In this document: positions 25,715 to 34,833 of the stretch, in pieces | Position numbering within the stretch: the stretch's first letter is position 1 | How the letters are laid out: every line of letters begins with the position of its first letter | Assembly: GCA_002320815.1 (NCBI GenBank) | Contig: DCLA01000019.1 | Coordinates: 72,712 to 136,711, forward strand | Length of the DNA stretch: 64,000 nucleotides | Reading direction: 5' to 3' | Origin: Myxococcales bacterium UBA1660 | Lineage (GTDB): Bacteria; Myxococcota_A; Polyangia; Polyangiales; Houyiibacteriaceae | Position numbers and translations under genes: made by a program | Notes under the pieces: model-generated | The model's database searches: none | The model's input: the letters and a program-made list of their open reading frames with translations, nothing else | Told to the model about the DNA's origin: nothing

Positions 25715-28700
25715 TCAGGGCTCCCACATGAGATCGGTGGACCAGTTCGTCGGGACGTCATAGGTGCCGGTCCACACGAGACTCCGGGGGAGCACGAACT
25801 CGATGACCGCGCCCCCGGTGACGGCGGAGCCGCCGGTACTGTTACCACCGTTGCCGGTGCCGCCGCCCACGTAACCCTCCACGTAGGCGCCCAGGATGAT
25901 GTTCTCCAGGGCCTCCGGGATGAGCTGATCGGCCTGGAAGCCGACGCGGAGCGTGGTGTTCCCGCCCTCCGACTCGATGCCGAAGATGGGGATGAACTCG
26001 CCGAGCTCCTGGCGGGTGACCGAGCTGAGCACGCCGGCGAACATACCGGTGAGGAAGGAGGCCGCCTGCTGGCTCGCGGTCTCCGAGCCGCCGCTGGCCC
26101 GGCCGCGGACCAGGAGCTGGATGGCCTCCGAGTTGCTGATGCTCGGGTCCGAGGAGCTGGTGAAGCTGAGCTCCGGCTTGAGGAGCCGGCCCTCGATCTT
26201 GGCGGTGATGATCTCGCCGCCGCCGAGGTCGTGGGTGGCCTCGATGTTCACCTGCGGGTCGATGGTGTTGCCGCCGGTGAAGCGCACCTCGCCGCGGTTG
26301 AACTCGAACTCCTTGCCCATGAAGGCGATGTAGCCGCGGCGGATCTCCACCGGGCCCGCCATCCGGGCGCCGTCCTCGTCGATGACGATGTCGATGCGCG
26401 GGCGCACCTGCACCGAGAAGTCGTCGCGCCGGACCCAGAAGGGCTCCGAGCGCACTTGGATCACCGTGGTGTCGGCGAAGGCGCTGGAGCCGCTCCCGTC
26501 GTCCACCGGCGCGTCGAAGGGCTCGTTGGGATCGAAGCCCGGCTGGTCTTCGTAGATCACGTCCTCGTGCTGCGCGAGGGGCTGGAGCGAGCGACCGATG
26601 TCCATCGGCAGCCGCACCGAGGTGCGGGCCATGCCCACGGTGATCCGGTTCTGGGTCTCGTTGAAGTCCGCGCTGATCTCGGTCTCCGTGTCCAGGTAGG
26701 CGTAGATCACCCCCTCGACGCGGAGCGGGAAGTCGTCGGTGCGGATGTCGATGGTCGCTTGCCCGGGCATCCACCCCTCGAGGGTCACGCGGCCATCGAT
26801 GCGCGCTTCGCCGTCCCGATCCTGAAAGCGGATGTCGCGCACCAGGAGCACCTCGTCCTGCAGCTCCAGGGCGCCGTTGAGGTCCTCGACGCGCATGTAG
26901 GGCTGCCGCAGCGTGAAGCCCGCCTCGTTCATCTGCAGGCGCCCCGACGCGTCGACCTGGCGCCCGACGCCGCGGGCCTGGATGCGGCCGTCGATGGTGC
27001 CCTTGGGGTCGGCCAACATCGGCACCGCCGCCAGCACGGGCTGCAGCGGCGCGCGATCGAAGTCGGCGGTCACCTCCCACCGAGCGTCCTCGCGGACCAC
27101 CGGGTAGAGGTTCTCACCCCCCCACTCCATGGCGGCGGTGCCCTCGATGAGGAGCGCCACCCGGTTCGAGGCGCGCATCTCGATCCGCGCCTCGGCGGAG
27201 TCGGAGTCCAGGTCGCCTTGCACGTTTAGGCGCAGCGGCTCGCTGCCGCCGACCGAGAGGCCCTGGGTGACGATCTCCATCTCCACCGTCGGGTCGTCGG
27301 CGAAGATGTGCTCGCCGGCCAGGTCGAGGTTCACGTTGCCGCGGGCGAAGCGGCAGGCGTAGGGGACCGACTCGAGCGGGAGATCGTGCGTCTCGATGTC
27401 CAGCTTCACCTCGGGGATCTCCGTGGGTGGCCGGCGGGCCCACTCGGCGACGGGCGTATCCGCGGAGGCCTCGATGATGAGGTTCTCGCGGCCGCCGATC
27501 TCGCCGACCACCTTGGCCACCGTCTCGCCGCGCTCGAGGGTGACCAGGAGCCGGAGCTCGGGGTTCCCCTCGGCGCAGCCGGCCTGCGCCTCCTCGTCGT
27601 AGCGGGCCCAGCCCTCGACCCGGCCGTGCACGTCGTCGAGGATCGCGCCCACGTCGACGCGCTGCGCCTTGCCCGAGCGCGAGTGGCCGTCGCCGCCCCA
27701 GAAGCGACCGTGCAGCGAGGCGGTCATCGGCGCAGGGAAGCCGATGGGATCGGGGAACTGGGAGAGCGGCCGCTGGGGGATGTCGATCTCCACCGACCAG
27801 GGGTCGTCCAGGAACGCCAGGGGCGCGTCGCTGGCGATGACGTCCATGAGGTCGAAGGACGAGACCTGGGTCTCCACGGCCACCAAGAGCTCGTCGGTCG
27901 GGTAGAGCACCCGGACGCCGAGCTGGAGGTCGTCGCCGGTGAGCTCGGCGTCGATCTCGCCGCCGACGGTCGTGAACCCGGGGATGGCCAGCTCGCGGCC
28001 GTCGATGTCCACCGCCAGCCGCTCCGGGCTCTCCAGGGTCCCATCGAGCGTGATCCGGGTGTCGACCCGGCCATCGAGGGCCGGGAGCCCGTCGATGACC
28101 TCGGGGAGCAGCCCCACCCGGAACTCCTGGGTGGTCAACTCGGCGTCCCAATACGCTTCCGGCAGGGCCCGGAGCGGGTTGCGGGCGGGGACTCGCCCCC
28201 GGGCCACCAGATGCGCCCGGCCGTTGCCCTCGGACTCCACCGCGAGGTCCGCCACCAGCACCGAGGCGCCCGGCCCGTCCTCCTCGACGTTCACGTCCCA
28301 CTGGAGCGTCTCGAAGGAGACCCCGGCGATCTGGAAGCCCTCCACCCGGCCCGCGGTGTCCAGGATGGGCGCCTGCACCGAGCCCTGGAAGTCGACCTCG
28401 GCGGATACCGTGCCGCGAAGCTCGAGGCGGCCGAGGTCGAAGCGCCGGGCGATCTTCTCCAGGTCCACCGAGTCCAGGCGCACGTGCGCGTCGGAGCGCC
28501 GACCGTTCAGGTCGAGGAACCCGTCGAGCTGGAGGTTCATCCCGTCGCCGGTGCGGATCCGGATGTTGCGCGCGCGAACCCCGCCGCTCGGCGAGTAGCG
28601 CACCGAGTCCAGCTCGGCGACGATGGGCGCGTCGTAGAGGCCGCGGACCTCCGCCCGCCCGTCGACGGTCACGCCGTCGGGATCGACCTGGGCCACCAGG

Positions 28701-30433
28701 TCGATGGTCGAATCCGCGTTCGCCTGGGGCAGCGATCCGTCGACCTCGCCCCGGATCCGGTAGGTCCCCCGGTCGCCGGTGGCGCTCCCGCCGGAGACGC
28801 TGAGATCCGCGCGGGCTACCCGCAGGTCCCCGGCGACGAGGTTCTGCACGTCCACGGTCACGTCGGCGGAGGGTGCCGGCAGGGTTCCCCGCACTCGGCC
28901 GCGCACGTCGAGGCGTCCGGCGCTGACTCCGGGCAAGCGCAGACCGTCACCGGTCACCCGGCCATCGAAGTCGATGGCGAAGTCGGCCGCGGGATCGAGC
29001 TTCAGGCGCGCGTCGATGGTGAGCCCACCGTCGGTCCCCGGGAGCACCTGGGCCAGGTTGGGCTCCGAGCCCAGGTCCGGCAGGCGGGCGTCGATGGCCA
29101 CGTCCACCGCGCCGTCGAAGCCGACCCGACCGGTGACGTCGAGGTGGCCGGTCTCGCCCTCGAGGTGCGGGAGGTCGAGCTCCAGGATCTCCACGTGGTC
29201 GTCGCCCAGGTACGCCTCCGCGTGGAGGCTGGGCGCACCGTAGGTGTTCCCGTCCGGAGCGCCGTAGGCCACCTCGGTCCCGTCCACCACGATGCGGCGC
29301 CGGCCGTCCTCGCCGGGCGGATGCATCTCCGCGTCGACGGTCCCCTCGAAGGTCCCCTCGTCGACGGGCACCAGCACCTTCGCCAGGTCGAGCCCTTCGG
29401 TGGCCACGTGAGCGTCGATGCGCTGGAACTCGTCGGAGAGCTCGGCGCGCAAGCTCACGTCGCCGCCCTCGGTGTGGAGGTCGGCCTCGGCGGAGAAGGC
29501 GCCGGCGAGCCCGCCCTCGCCGCGCAGGTCGCCGGAGACCGGCGACTGGAGGATGTCCCCCACCTCCGGGAGCCCGGCCGCGACCAGCGTCTCCGGCGAG
29601 GCATGGAAAGAGAGCGCGCCCGAGAAGACGTCGGGGATCTCCTCGCCCCAGGTCATGCCCACGGTGCCCTCGACGAAGTCGTCGCCCATGGCGTCGACCC
29701 GGAGGTTCACGTTGGTCTCCGCGCCCGGCTCGAGGAGACTGGTCTCGCCGTCGAAGCGCTCGATGGAGGCCACCACGGTGCCGTCGAGGTTCACCAGCTC
29801 GCCGCGGAGCTCGTGGATGGTGGCGTCGATCCGGTCGTCCACCACGCCCTCGGCGTGGAACTGGATACCGCGGGCGTCGAGCTGGTCGGAGATGTGATGG
29901 ACCCGCCCGTTCTCGATGACCACGTCGTGGACCACGATGCGCGGGATGTTGGTCTTCTTGGCGTTCGGGTCCTCGGGCGCCGGGTCCACCGGGGTGAAGG
30001 CCGCGGCGATGCGGAGCTCGCCGGTCTCCGCGTTCGGCGCGAGGTTCACGTAGGGGTCGGTGATGCGCACCGACTCGACCACCAGCCGGCCGAAGAAGAG
30101 GTCGCCGCGCGAGATGTCCACCGCCGCGCTGTCGACCCGCAGGACCACCTCGCCGTCCGGGTCCCGGGCCACGAAGTCCCCCACGGCGACCCGGTCCGGG
30201 CTGATCTCCACGCAGCGGAGGTCGAAGTCGCCCTGGAGGGACTCGTCGAGGATCGGCTCGACCCGGTCACAGAGCTCCCGCCGCGCAGGCGCCGAGTCCA
30301 GGTGGAAGATGGTGCTCGCCAGGAGCACGCCGACGAAGACCAGCGGCCAGAAGATCGCCAGGAAGAGCGCGCGAAGCAACCGTCGCCACCAGGGGCGCCG
30401 GGCGGGGACATCCTCCGCGGTGGCTTCGCTCAT
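25715..30433 (-). CDS. tamB: TamB (DUF490) translocation and assembly module protein
   Basis: A 1572-residue TamB/YtfN-like protein. An N-terminal membrane anchor (around residues 16-42, LLRALFLAIFWPLVFVGVLLAS) is followed by a very long beta-rich region made of repeated short strands such as LDVTGRVGFDG, which should form a hydrophobic-groove beta-taco running across the periplasm. The DUF490/TamB C-terminal domain is seen at the end: YIAFMGKEFEFNRGEVRFTGG, EVNIEATHDL-like sequence, and the strongly conserved LLVRGRASGG and LGEFIPIFGIESEGG. Known TamB proteins carry phospholipids and help assemble barrels with TamA. It lies directly upstream of the Omp85 gene and is the first gene of the operon. 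Length is at the upper end of the family. Confidence 0.93.
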   Translation of the reverse strand: MSEATAEDVPARRPWWRRLLRALFLAIFWPLVFVGVLLASTIFHLDSAPARRELCDRVEPILDESLQGDFDLRCVEISPDRVAVGDFVARDPDGEVVLRVDSAAVDISRGDLFFGRLVVESVRITDPYVNLAPNAETGELRIAAAFTPVDPAPEDPNAKKTNIPRIVVHDVVIENGRVHHISDQLDARGIQFHAEGVVDDRIDATIHELRGELVNLDGTVVASIERFDGETSLLEPGAETNVNLRVDAMGDDFVEGTVGMTWGEEIPDVFSGALSFHASPETLVAAGLPEVGDILQSPVSGDLRGEGGLAGAFSAEADLHTEGGDVSLRAELSDEFQRIDAHVATEGLDLAKVLVPVDEGTFEGTVDAEMHPPGEDGRRRIVVDGTEVAYGAPDGNTYGAPSLHAEAYLGDDHVEILELDLPHLEGETGHLDVTGRVGFDGAVDVAIDARLPDLGSEPNLAQVLPGTDGGLTIDARLKLDPAADFAIDFDGRVTGDGLRLPGVSAGRLDVRGRVRGTLPAPSADVTVDVQNLVAGDLRVARADLSVSGGSATGDRGTYRIRGEVDGSLPQANADSTIDLVAQVDPDGVTVDGRAEVRGLYDAPIVAELDSVRYSPSGGVRARNIRIRTGDGMNLQLDGFLDLNGRRSDAHVRLDSVDLEKIARRFDLGRLELRGTVSAEVDFQGSVQAPILDTAGRVEGFQIAGVSFETLQWDVNVEEDGPGASVLVADLAVESEGNGRAHLVARGRVPARNPLRALPEAYWDAELTTQEFRVGLLPEVIDGLPALDGRVDTRITLDGTLESPERLAVDIDGRELAIPGFTTVGGEIDAELTGDDLQLGVRVLYPTDELLVAVETQVSSFDLMDVIASDAPLAFLDDPWSVEIDIPQRPLSQFPDPIGFPAPMTASLHGRFWGGDGHSRSGKAQRVDVGAILDDVHGRVEGWARYDEEAQAGCAEGNPELRLLVTLERGETVAKVVGEIGGRENLIIEASADTPVAEWARRPPTEIPEVKLDIETHDLPLESVPYACRFARGNVNLDLAGEHIFADDPTVEMEIVTQGLSVGGSEPLRLNVQGDLDSDSAEARIEMRASNRVALLIEGTAAMEWGGENLYPVVREDARWEVTADFDRAPLQPVLAAVPMLADPKGTIDGRIQARGVGRQVDASGRLQMNEAGFTLRQPYMRVEDLNGALELQDEVLLVRDIRFQDRDGEARIDGRVTLEGWMPGQATIDIRTDDFPLRVEGVIYAYLDTETEISADFNETQNRITVGMARTSVRLPMDIGRSLQPLAQHEDVIYEDQPGFDPNEPFDAPVDDGSGSSAFADTTVIQVRSEPFWVRRDDFSVQVRPRIDIVIDEDGARMAGPVEIRRGYIAFMGKEFEFNRGEVRFTGGNTIDPQVNIEATHDLGGGEIITAKIEGRLLKPELSFTSSSDPSISNSEAIQLLVRGRASGGSETASQQAASFLTGMFAGVLSSVTRQELGEFIPIFGIESEGGNTTLRVGFQADQLIPEALENIILGAYVEGYVGGGTGNGGNSTGGSAVTGGAVIEFVLPRSLVWTGTYDVPTNWSTDLMWEP

Positions 30434-30546
30434 CGACGAATTTCTAGCTGCGGACCCGCGAAAAGGAAGGGTTTCGCGACCGCGCCCCCGAAAATGGGGC
30501 GAGATGCCACGGAATGCCGTCGAATTCTTGGGTATATAGGGAGCCG

Positions 30547-32043
30547 ATGGATATCCGCTTCGCCGCAGGGCACGCGTGGGTCTATGGGTCGGAGGGGCTG
30601 TACCGCTGCGCCGGTCCGGGCGAGGCCAGCGTCCCTCTCCTGGGTCGGGACGTGCTCCAACTCTCTGCCGAGGCGCCCCCGTGGCTCCTGGCCGTGCGCC
30701 CCTCGGGCAAGGGGGGCTACCTCCTCGACGGCGAGAGCCGGCTGCTCTCCTTCGAGGTGCCGAAGGCCGGCGCCGCCCGCTACGAGGTGGTCGACCGACG
30801 GACCTACGCTCTCGAGGTCCTCGACGAGAAGCACTGGGCCCTGGCCACCCGCGAGAACCGCAACGTGGTGGTGCGCACCGGGATCCCCGGCGCGGAGAAC
30901 GGGCGGCTCAAGAGCCCGCGGACGGTGGACAAGACCCCCTGGCCCGAGGGCCTGCTCTGGGACGACCCCGACGCGATCCCCTACACGCGCAAGAAGCGCT
31001 TCAGCGAGACCCCCAACCGCCTGCGGCTACGGGCCCTCGGCGGCGCCCTGGCGTTGGCCGACGCCGACGCCGGCGTGGTCGCCCGCTGGGACGAGGGCCA
31101 GACCCATTGGAGCCTGGTCACCCGGCTCCCCATCCGCGACGACGCCCACCTCGACGCCTGGCCCACCCGCGACGGGAACGGGCTCTTGTGCCTGCTGACC
31201 CTGGAGGACGGCGCGGTGCTCCTGCACCTGGACGGGGAAGGGAACGTGATGGACCACGCGCCCTGCCCCGGCGCCCGCGCCGCCGTGAGCGACGGCGAGA
31301 CCGTGCACTTCCTGAGCGACACCGTGCTCCACGGCTGGCGCCCCGGCGGCGAGGTCGAGCGGCTCTTGGAGGAGGAGGCGCTCGGCGGCGACGAGTGCCC
31401 GCCGCACCTGCGGATGGGCGCCGGTGGCGCGCTCCTGGCCGCGGACGGCCGCCGCGGCATCTGGCTCCACCGGGAGGGTGACGGCTGGCGCGCCACGCCC
31501 ATCGCCCCTCCCGAAGAGCCCCCGGAGAAGCGCGCCAAGCTGGCCAAGCCCAAGGTCCGCCGGATGAAGGGCGAGCCCCGACTCCAGCTCGACGGCTCGG
31601 TGGACCCGGCGAACTGGGAGGGCGAGGTCGGCGCCCTCTGCCTCGAGGTCCCCGTGGTCAACATGGGCGGCCCCGCCGAGGGCCTCACCATCGAGGTCTC
31701 CGGACCCGCGCGCGGCAAGCTCTTCGAGCCCTCCCACGTGGAGATCCGCGGCGCGGGCTGGAAGAAGGCCAAGAAGCTCGACCTCGACAAGGGCAAGGCG
31801 TCCCTCGAGGCGACCATCCCGGCCGGGGTGGAGATCGGCGAACCGCCCAAGTCGGTGGCGCGCAAGAAGGCCGACGCCAAGCAGTGGCGCTGGGACCAGA
31901 TCCCCGACGACGCCCGGCTCTGCATCGCCCTCCACGGCGAAGCGAAGGGCAGCGGCCAGGCGCTCCTGACGGTGCGCGTCGGGCTCCACGGGCTGGGCCG
32001 AGCGGGCTCGGTCCTGCGGGGTCAGAGCCTCACGATTCGCTGA
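30547..32043 (+). CDS. Hypothetical protein, possible beta-propeller
   Basis: A 498-residue protein I do not recognise. The ATG at 30547 begins MDIRFAAGHAWVYG. Residues 1-290 contain several repeated strands with Trp/Gly (AWVYGSEGLYRC, HWALATREN, LLCLLTLEDGAVLLHLDGEG, TVHFLSDTVLHGW), which could be blades of a beta-propeller. Residues 330-350 are strongly basic (KRAKLAKPKVRRMKG), and the last 130 residues form a separate domain (EVPVVNMGGPAEGLTIEVSG, RVGLHGLGRAGS). No signal peptide or membrane segment is seen, so it is probably cytoplasmic. Its 3' end overlaps the convergent DUF1232 gene by 14 bases. The upstream region has an AT-rich GTATATAG box 8 bases before the start. Confidence 0.6.
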   Translation: MDIRFAAGHAWVYGSEGLYRCAGPGEASVPLLGRDVLQLSAEAPPWLLAVRPSGKGGYLLDGESRLLSFEVPKAGAARYEVVDRRTYALEVLDEKHWALATRENRNVVVRTGIPGAENGRLKSPRTVDKTPWPEGLLWDDPDAIPYTRKKRFSETPNRLRLRALGGALALADADAGVVARWDEGQTHWSLVTRLPIRDDAHLDAWPTRDGNGLLCLLTLEDGAVLLHLDGEGNVMDHAPCPGARAAVSDGETVHFLSDTVLHGWRPGGEVERLLEEEALGGDECPPHLRMGAGGALLAADGRRGIWLHREGDGWRATPIAPPEEPPEKRAKLAKPKVRRMKGEPRLQLDGSVDPANWEGEVGALCLEVPVVNMGGPAEGLTIEVSGPARGKLFEPSHVEIRGAGWKKAKKLDLDKGKASLEATIPAGVEIGEPPKSVARKKADAKQWRWDQIPDDARLCIALHGEAKGSGQALLTVRVGLHGLGRAGSVLRGQSLTIR

Positions 32044-32491
32044 CGCCGACGACCGCCGCGAGGTGGTCGTCGAGGAGCGTGACCACCTCGGAGGGCAGCA
32101 CGTGCGCCAGGAGCGCGGCGCCGCCGTCGATGCTCCGGAAGTCCACGCCCGCGATGTGGGCCCGGAGCTCCTGCGCCGCGCGATGGAGCAGGTAGACGTC
32201 GTCGAGCATCCCCACCAGGACCCGGTCGTCCCGGGAGGGCACCAGGTCGTCTTCGAGCAGGAGGTAGCGCACCACCTGCGAGAAGGTGTCCCGCGCATGC
32301 ACCGGCACCTCCGGAGAGTAGATGGCGCCATCGAGGGCCACCAGGAGCCCCGGGAGAGCCTCCAGCGCCTGGCGCAGGTGGACCACGGTCTCCGGCTCCA
32401 GCTCCCGCTCGGCGACATACGCCTCGAGCTGGCCCTCCTGTTCGGCGAGGGCCCCCCGGATACCTCGCTCGAGCAGCGCGTGCAGCGACAT
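32030..32491 (-). CDS. YkvA/DUF1232 family protein
   Basis: A 153-residue protein whose middle carries the DUF1232 (YkvA) signature DDLVPSRDDRVLVGMLDDVYLLHR, where the family has an acidic pair, a P and the G-x-LDD motif. The family is small, often has membrane-associated helices and is of unknown function. The N-terminal part (residues 1-60) is alpha-helical with acidic residues and may be a separate oligomerisation region. The 3' end overlaps the previous, convergent gene by 14 bases, which is unusual in this window. Confidence 0.65.
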   Translation of the reverse strand: MSLHALLERGIRGALAEQEGQLEAYVAERELEPETVVHLRQALEALPGLLVALDGAIYSPEVPVHARDTFSQVVRYLLLEDDLVPSRDDRVLVGMLDDVYLLHRAAQELRAHIAGVDFRSIDGGAALLAHVLPSEVVTLLDDHLAAVVGVSES

Positions 32492-32541
32492 GGCCGGGAG
32501 CGTAGCGGCCCGGCGGGCCGAGGCGTAGTAGATTCCCGACG

Positions 32542-33696
32542 GTGCGCTTCACCGTTCAGCGCTGGCTCCCCTGCCCGCCGGAGCCCGCCTTCGCGCTCCT
32601 CACCCACCCGGAGTCGATGAGCCGCTGGTCCCTCGCGCGGGTCGAGGGCGTGGAGGCCGGCGAAGGTGGTCACCCGTCGAGCATCGGCGCCACCCGCTTC
32701 GTGCACCTGCCCGACTCGGTCCTGGCCCGCGACGTCCGGCTGGAGGAGGTGGTCTGCGAGAGCCGGCCCCCCCACCGCTTCGTCTACCGCGTGGTCGGTG
32801 GCGCCCCCTTGGCCTGGCACGAGGGCACCCAGGAGCTCGAGCGCTGCGTCGACCCTCGGGGCAGCGGGGTGCAGGGGAGCTGGCTGAAGTGGCACGTGCA
32901 CGCGGAGCTGGCCACACCGGTCCCCGGCCTCGCTTCGCTGGTCCAACGGGAGCTCGAGGGCGGCCTCCGCCGCTCCGTCGAGGCGCTCGTCGCGCTGATC
33001 GCCGAAGACCCCGCGACCGAACCGCTGCCGCGCTGGACGCCGCCGCCCGAGGACCCCGATCCCGACGCGCTCCGACGGGCTCACGTCGAGGCGGAGACCG
33101 CGCTCCGAGCGATACGGCGCCGTCGGTCCGGCGATCCGCGCACGGTGTTCGCGGGCTTCTATGCCGAGGTCCTCCGGGAGGTCCGCGCCCGCGCGGACGC
33201 GGGCGTCTTCACCCACCCCGGCTGGATCCACCGCCTCGGCCCCCTCGCTCACGAGTACTACGCCGAGGCCCTGCGCGCCGACGACCGCGGCACCCCGGTG
33301 GAGGCCCATTGGCGCGAGGCCTTCCGCGCGGCGGAGCGCGCGTTCCGGACCCGCCGGCACCTCGAGGCGACCCAGGCGACCATCGCCCACGGGCTCCGCG
33401 CCCACCTCGACGAGGACCTCCCGCGGATCCTGGCCACCACCCACCGGGACCACTACCCCCTGGCCGGCTTCGCGCGATTTCGGGCCGACCACCTCACCAT
33501 GCGGGGTTCGTTCGCGCAGGCCCAGCGGCGCTTCGTGGCCTCGCTCCCGGCCGACGCGCTCTCCTGGCGTCAACGCGCTGCCCGGAAGGTCGCGCGGGCC
33601 AGCACCGCCCTCGCCTGGGTCCCGCGGGCGCGCCGGCAGGCCTTCGAGCGCGGCGAGCGGCTGTCGGCGCTCTTGGGCCGGGCGGTCCGCGCCTGA
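32542..33696 (+). CDS. SRPBCC-domain protein with unknown C-terminal domain
   Basis: A 384-residue cytoplasmic protein. The N-terminal half (residues 1-155) reads as a SRPBCC/START-like ligand-binding fold: RFTVQRWLPCPPEPAFALLTHPESMSRWS is a typical opening, then ATRFVHLP, ECxxxRPPHRFVYRVVGG and GSWLKWHVHAEL. The C-terminal half (residues 190-384) is alpha-helical with HxxxH-type pairs (GWIHRLGPLAHEYYAEAL, HGLRAHLDEDLPRIL) and resembles DUF5995 proteins only weakly. Function is unknown. The start is GTG at 32542, 50 bases from the divergent DUF1232 gene. Confidence 0.55.
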   Translation: MRFTVQRWLPCPPEPAFALLTHPESMSRWSLARVEGVEAGEGGHPSSIGATRFVHLPDSVLARDVRLEEVVCESRPPHRFVYRVVGGAPLAWHEGTQELERCVDPRGSGVQGSWLKWHVHAELATPVPGLASLVQRELEGGLRRSVEALVALIAEDPATEPLPRWTPPPEDPDPDALRRAHVEAETALRAIRRRRSGDPRTVFAGFYAEVLREVRARADAGVFTHPGWIHRLGPLAHEYYAEALRADDRGTPVEAHWREAFRAAERAFRTRRHLEATQATIAHGLRAHLDEDLPRILATTHRDHYPLAGFARFRADHLTMRGSFAQAQRRFVASLPADALSWRQRAARKVARASTALAWVPRARRQAFERGERLSALLGRAVRA

Positions 33697-33736
33697 AAAC
33701 GGGGACTTCCGTGGGAGACTCGGCGCTCGTTTTCCG

Positions 33737-33742
33737 TACAAT
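33737..33742 (+). promoter_or_regulatory. Candidate -10 box of the MoxR operon
   Basis: TACAAT (five of six bases of TATAAT) lies 23 bases before the first gene of the seven-gene operon, with GGGAG before its ATG. No clear -35 is seen (GGAGAC at the expected place). Confidence 0.35.
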
Positions 33743-33765
33743 GCGGCCGAGACGGCGGGAGAGCG

Positions 33766-34833
33766 ATGAGCGACTACGGATATGGAGGATATGGGGGTCC
33801 GGCGCCGACCGGAGGCAACGGCTACGGCGCGCCCGGCGACGGCTACGGCGGGCCCGGCGGCCCCGGCTGGCGTCCGCCGGCGGCGCCCGTGGGCGTGGGC
33901 GAGCTCCTCGGCGAGACCACCCGGGCCATCGTCGGCAACCTCCCGACCTTCCTCATCGCCTCGCTCCTCTTCTCGCTGCCGAGTCAGATCCTCACCGCGA
34001 TCGGCACCAAGCGCTTCACCGACAGCATCATGGGGATGGTCGGCCTCGGGCAGGGCGGGGTCCAAGACCCCGCCGCGCTCTTCGAGGCCATCGACTTCAC
34101 CGGCATCTTCATCATCCTCGGGGCGGCGCTCGTCGGGCTGGTCTGCAACTTCATCTGCCAGGGCGTGCTGGTCTATCCGTCCGCCGAGTCCGTGGCGGGC
34201 AACCGGGTCGCCCCGGGGGACGCGCTCGCGAAGGGCTTCCGGGCGGCACCTTCGGTGCTGCTGATCTCCTTCGTGCTGATGCTGTTCTACATCTTGGCGA
34301 CGATGCCCGGGATGGTGCTCTGGTTCCTGATGATCGTCGGGATGGGCGCCGTCGACGGCGCCAGCGGGGGCGGCGGCGGCGGCGCCCTGGTGGCCATGTG
34401 CTGCGGTTGCCCCGTGGCCATCGGCGCGATCTTCGTCCCCATCTACTGGGTCTTCATCCTCTTCCTGCTCTCGATCCCGTCCGCGGTGGTGGAACGGGTG
34501 GGCCCGGTGCGCGGACTCCAGCGCAGCATCGAGCTCACCCGCGGACACCGCTGGAAGTTGGTCGGCGGGACGATGGTGATCTTCCTGATCCTCATCGTCG
34601 TCGGCGTGATGGGGAACATCGCCATGATCCCCTTCGGTGGCGGGATGGACGCCTCCACCGGTCAGTTCACCGGCCCGAGCACCATGGGGACCGTCGTCGG
34701 CGCCATCGTGGGCACGGTGCAGAGCATGCTCTCGCTCATCCTCTTCTCGGCCTTCGCCGGCACCGCCTACGCCCGCATCCGCGGCGCAGACGAGGGTGTC
34801 GACGCCGCCTCGATCGCCAACGTCTTCTCGTGA
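33766..34833 (+). CDS. Multi-pass membrane protein with Gly/Tyr-rich N-terminus
   Basis: A 355-residue integral membrane protein of unknown function. Residues 1-40 are a Gly/Tyr/Pro-rich tail (YGYGGYGGPAPTGGNGYG), and the rest has about six helices: for example NLPTFLIASLLFSLPSQIL (around 60), GIFIILGAALVGLVCNFI (around 113) and LISFVLMLFYILATMPGMVLW (around 166). Such arrangement is seen in DUF7544-type or GlpM-like membrane proteins. It opens a seven-gene operon (33766-41141) in which nearly every stop overlaps the next start. The next gene begins at 34830 and overlaps it by 4 bases (GTGA). Confidence 0.7.
   Translation: MSDYGYGGYGGPAPTGGNGYGAPGDGYGGPGGPGWRPPAAPVGVGELLGETTRAIVGNLPTFLIASLLFSLPSQILTAIGTKRFTDSIMGMVGLGQGGVQDPAALFEAIDFTGIFIILGAALVGLVCNFICQGVLVYPSAESVAGNRVAPGDALAKGFRAAPSVLLISFVLMLFYILATMPGMVLWFLMIVGMGAVDGASGGGGGGALVAMCCGCPVAIGAIFVPIYWVFILFLLSIPSAVVERVGPVRGLQRSIELTRGHRWKLVGGTMVIFLILIVVGVMGNIAMIPFGGGMDASTGQFTGPSTMGTVVGAIVGTVQSMLSLILFSAFAGTAYARIRGADEGVDAASIANVFS

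Noticed and set aside
27308..31198. A 1296-codon open frame on the plus strand
   Set aside because: It lies antisense to tamB, has no start with a ribosome binding site and its residues (Asp/Gly/Arg/His/Val biased) are typical of a GC-rich shadow frame; tamB has clear family homology.
31027..34548. A 1173-codon open frame on the minus strand
   Set aside because: It crosses several real genes on the plus strand and a real minus-strand gene in another frame; composition is shadow-like.
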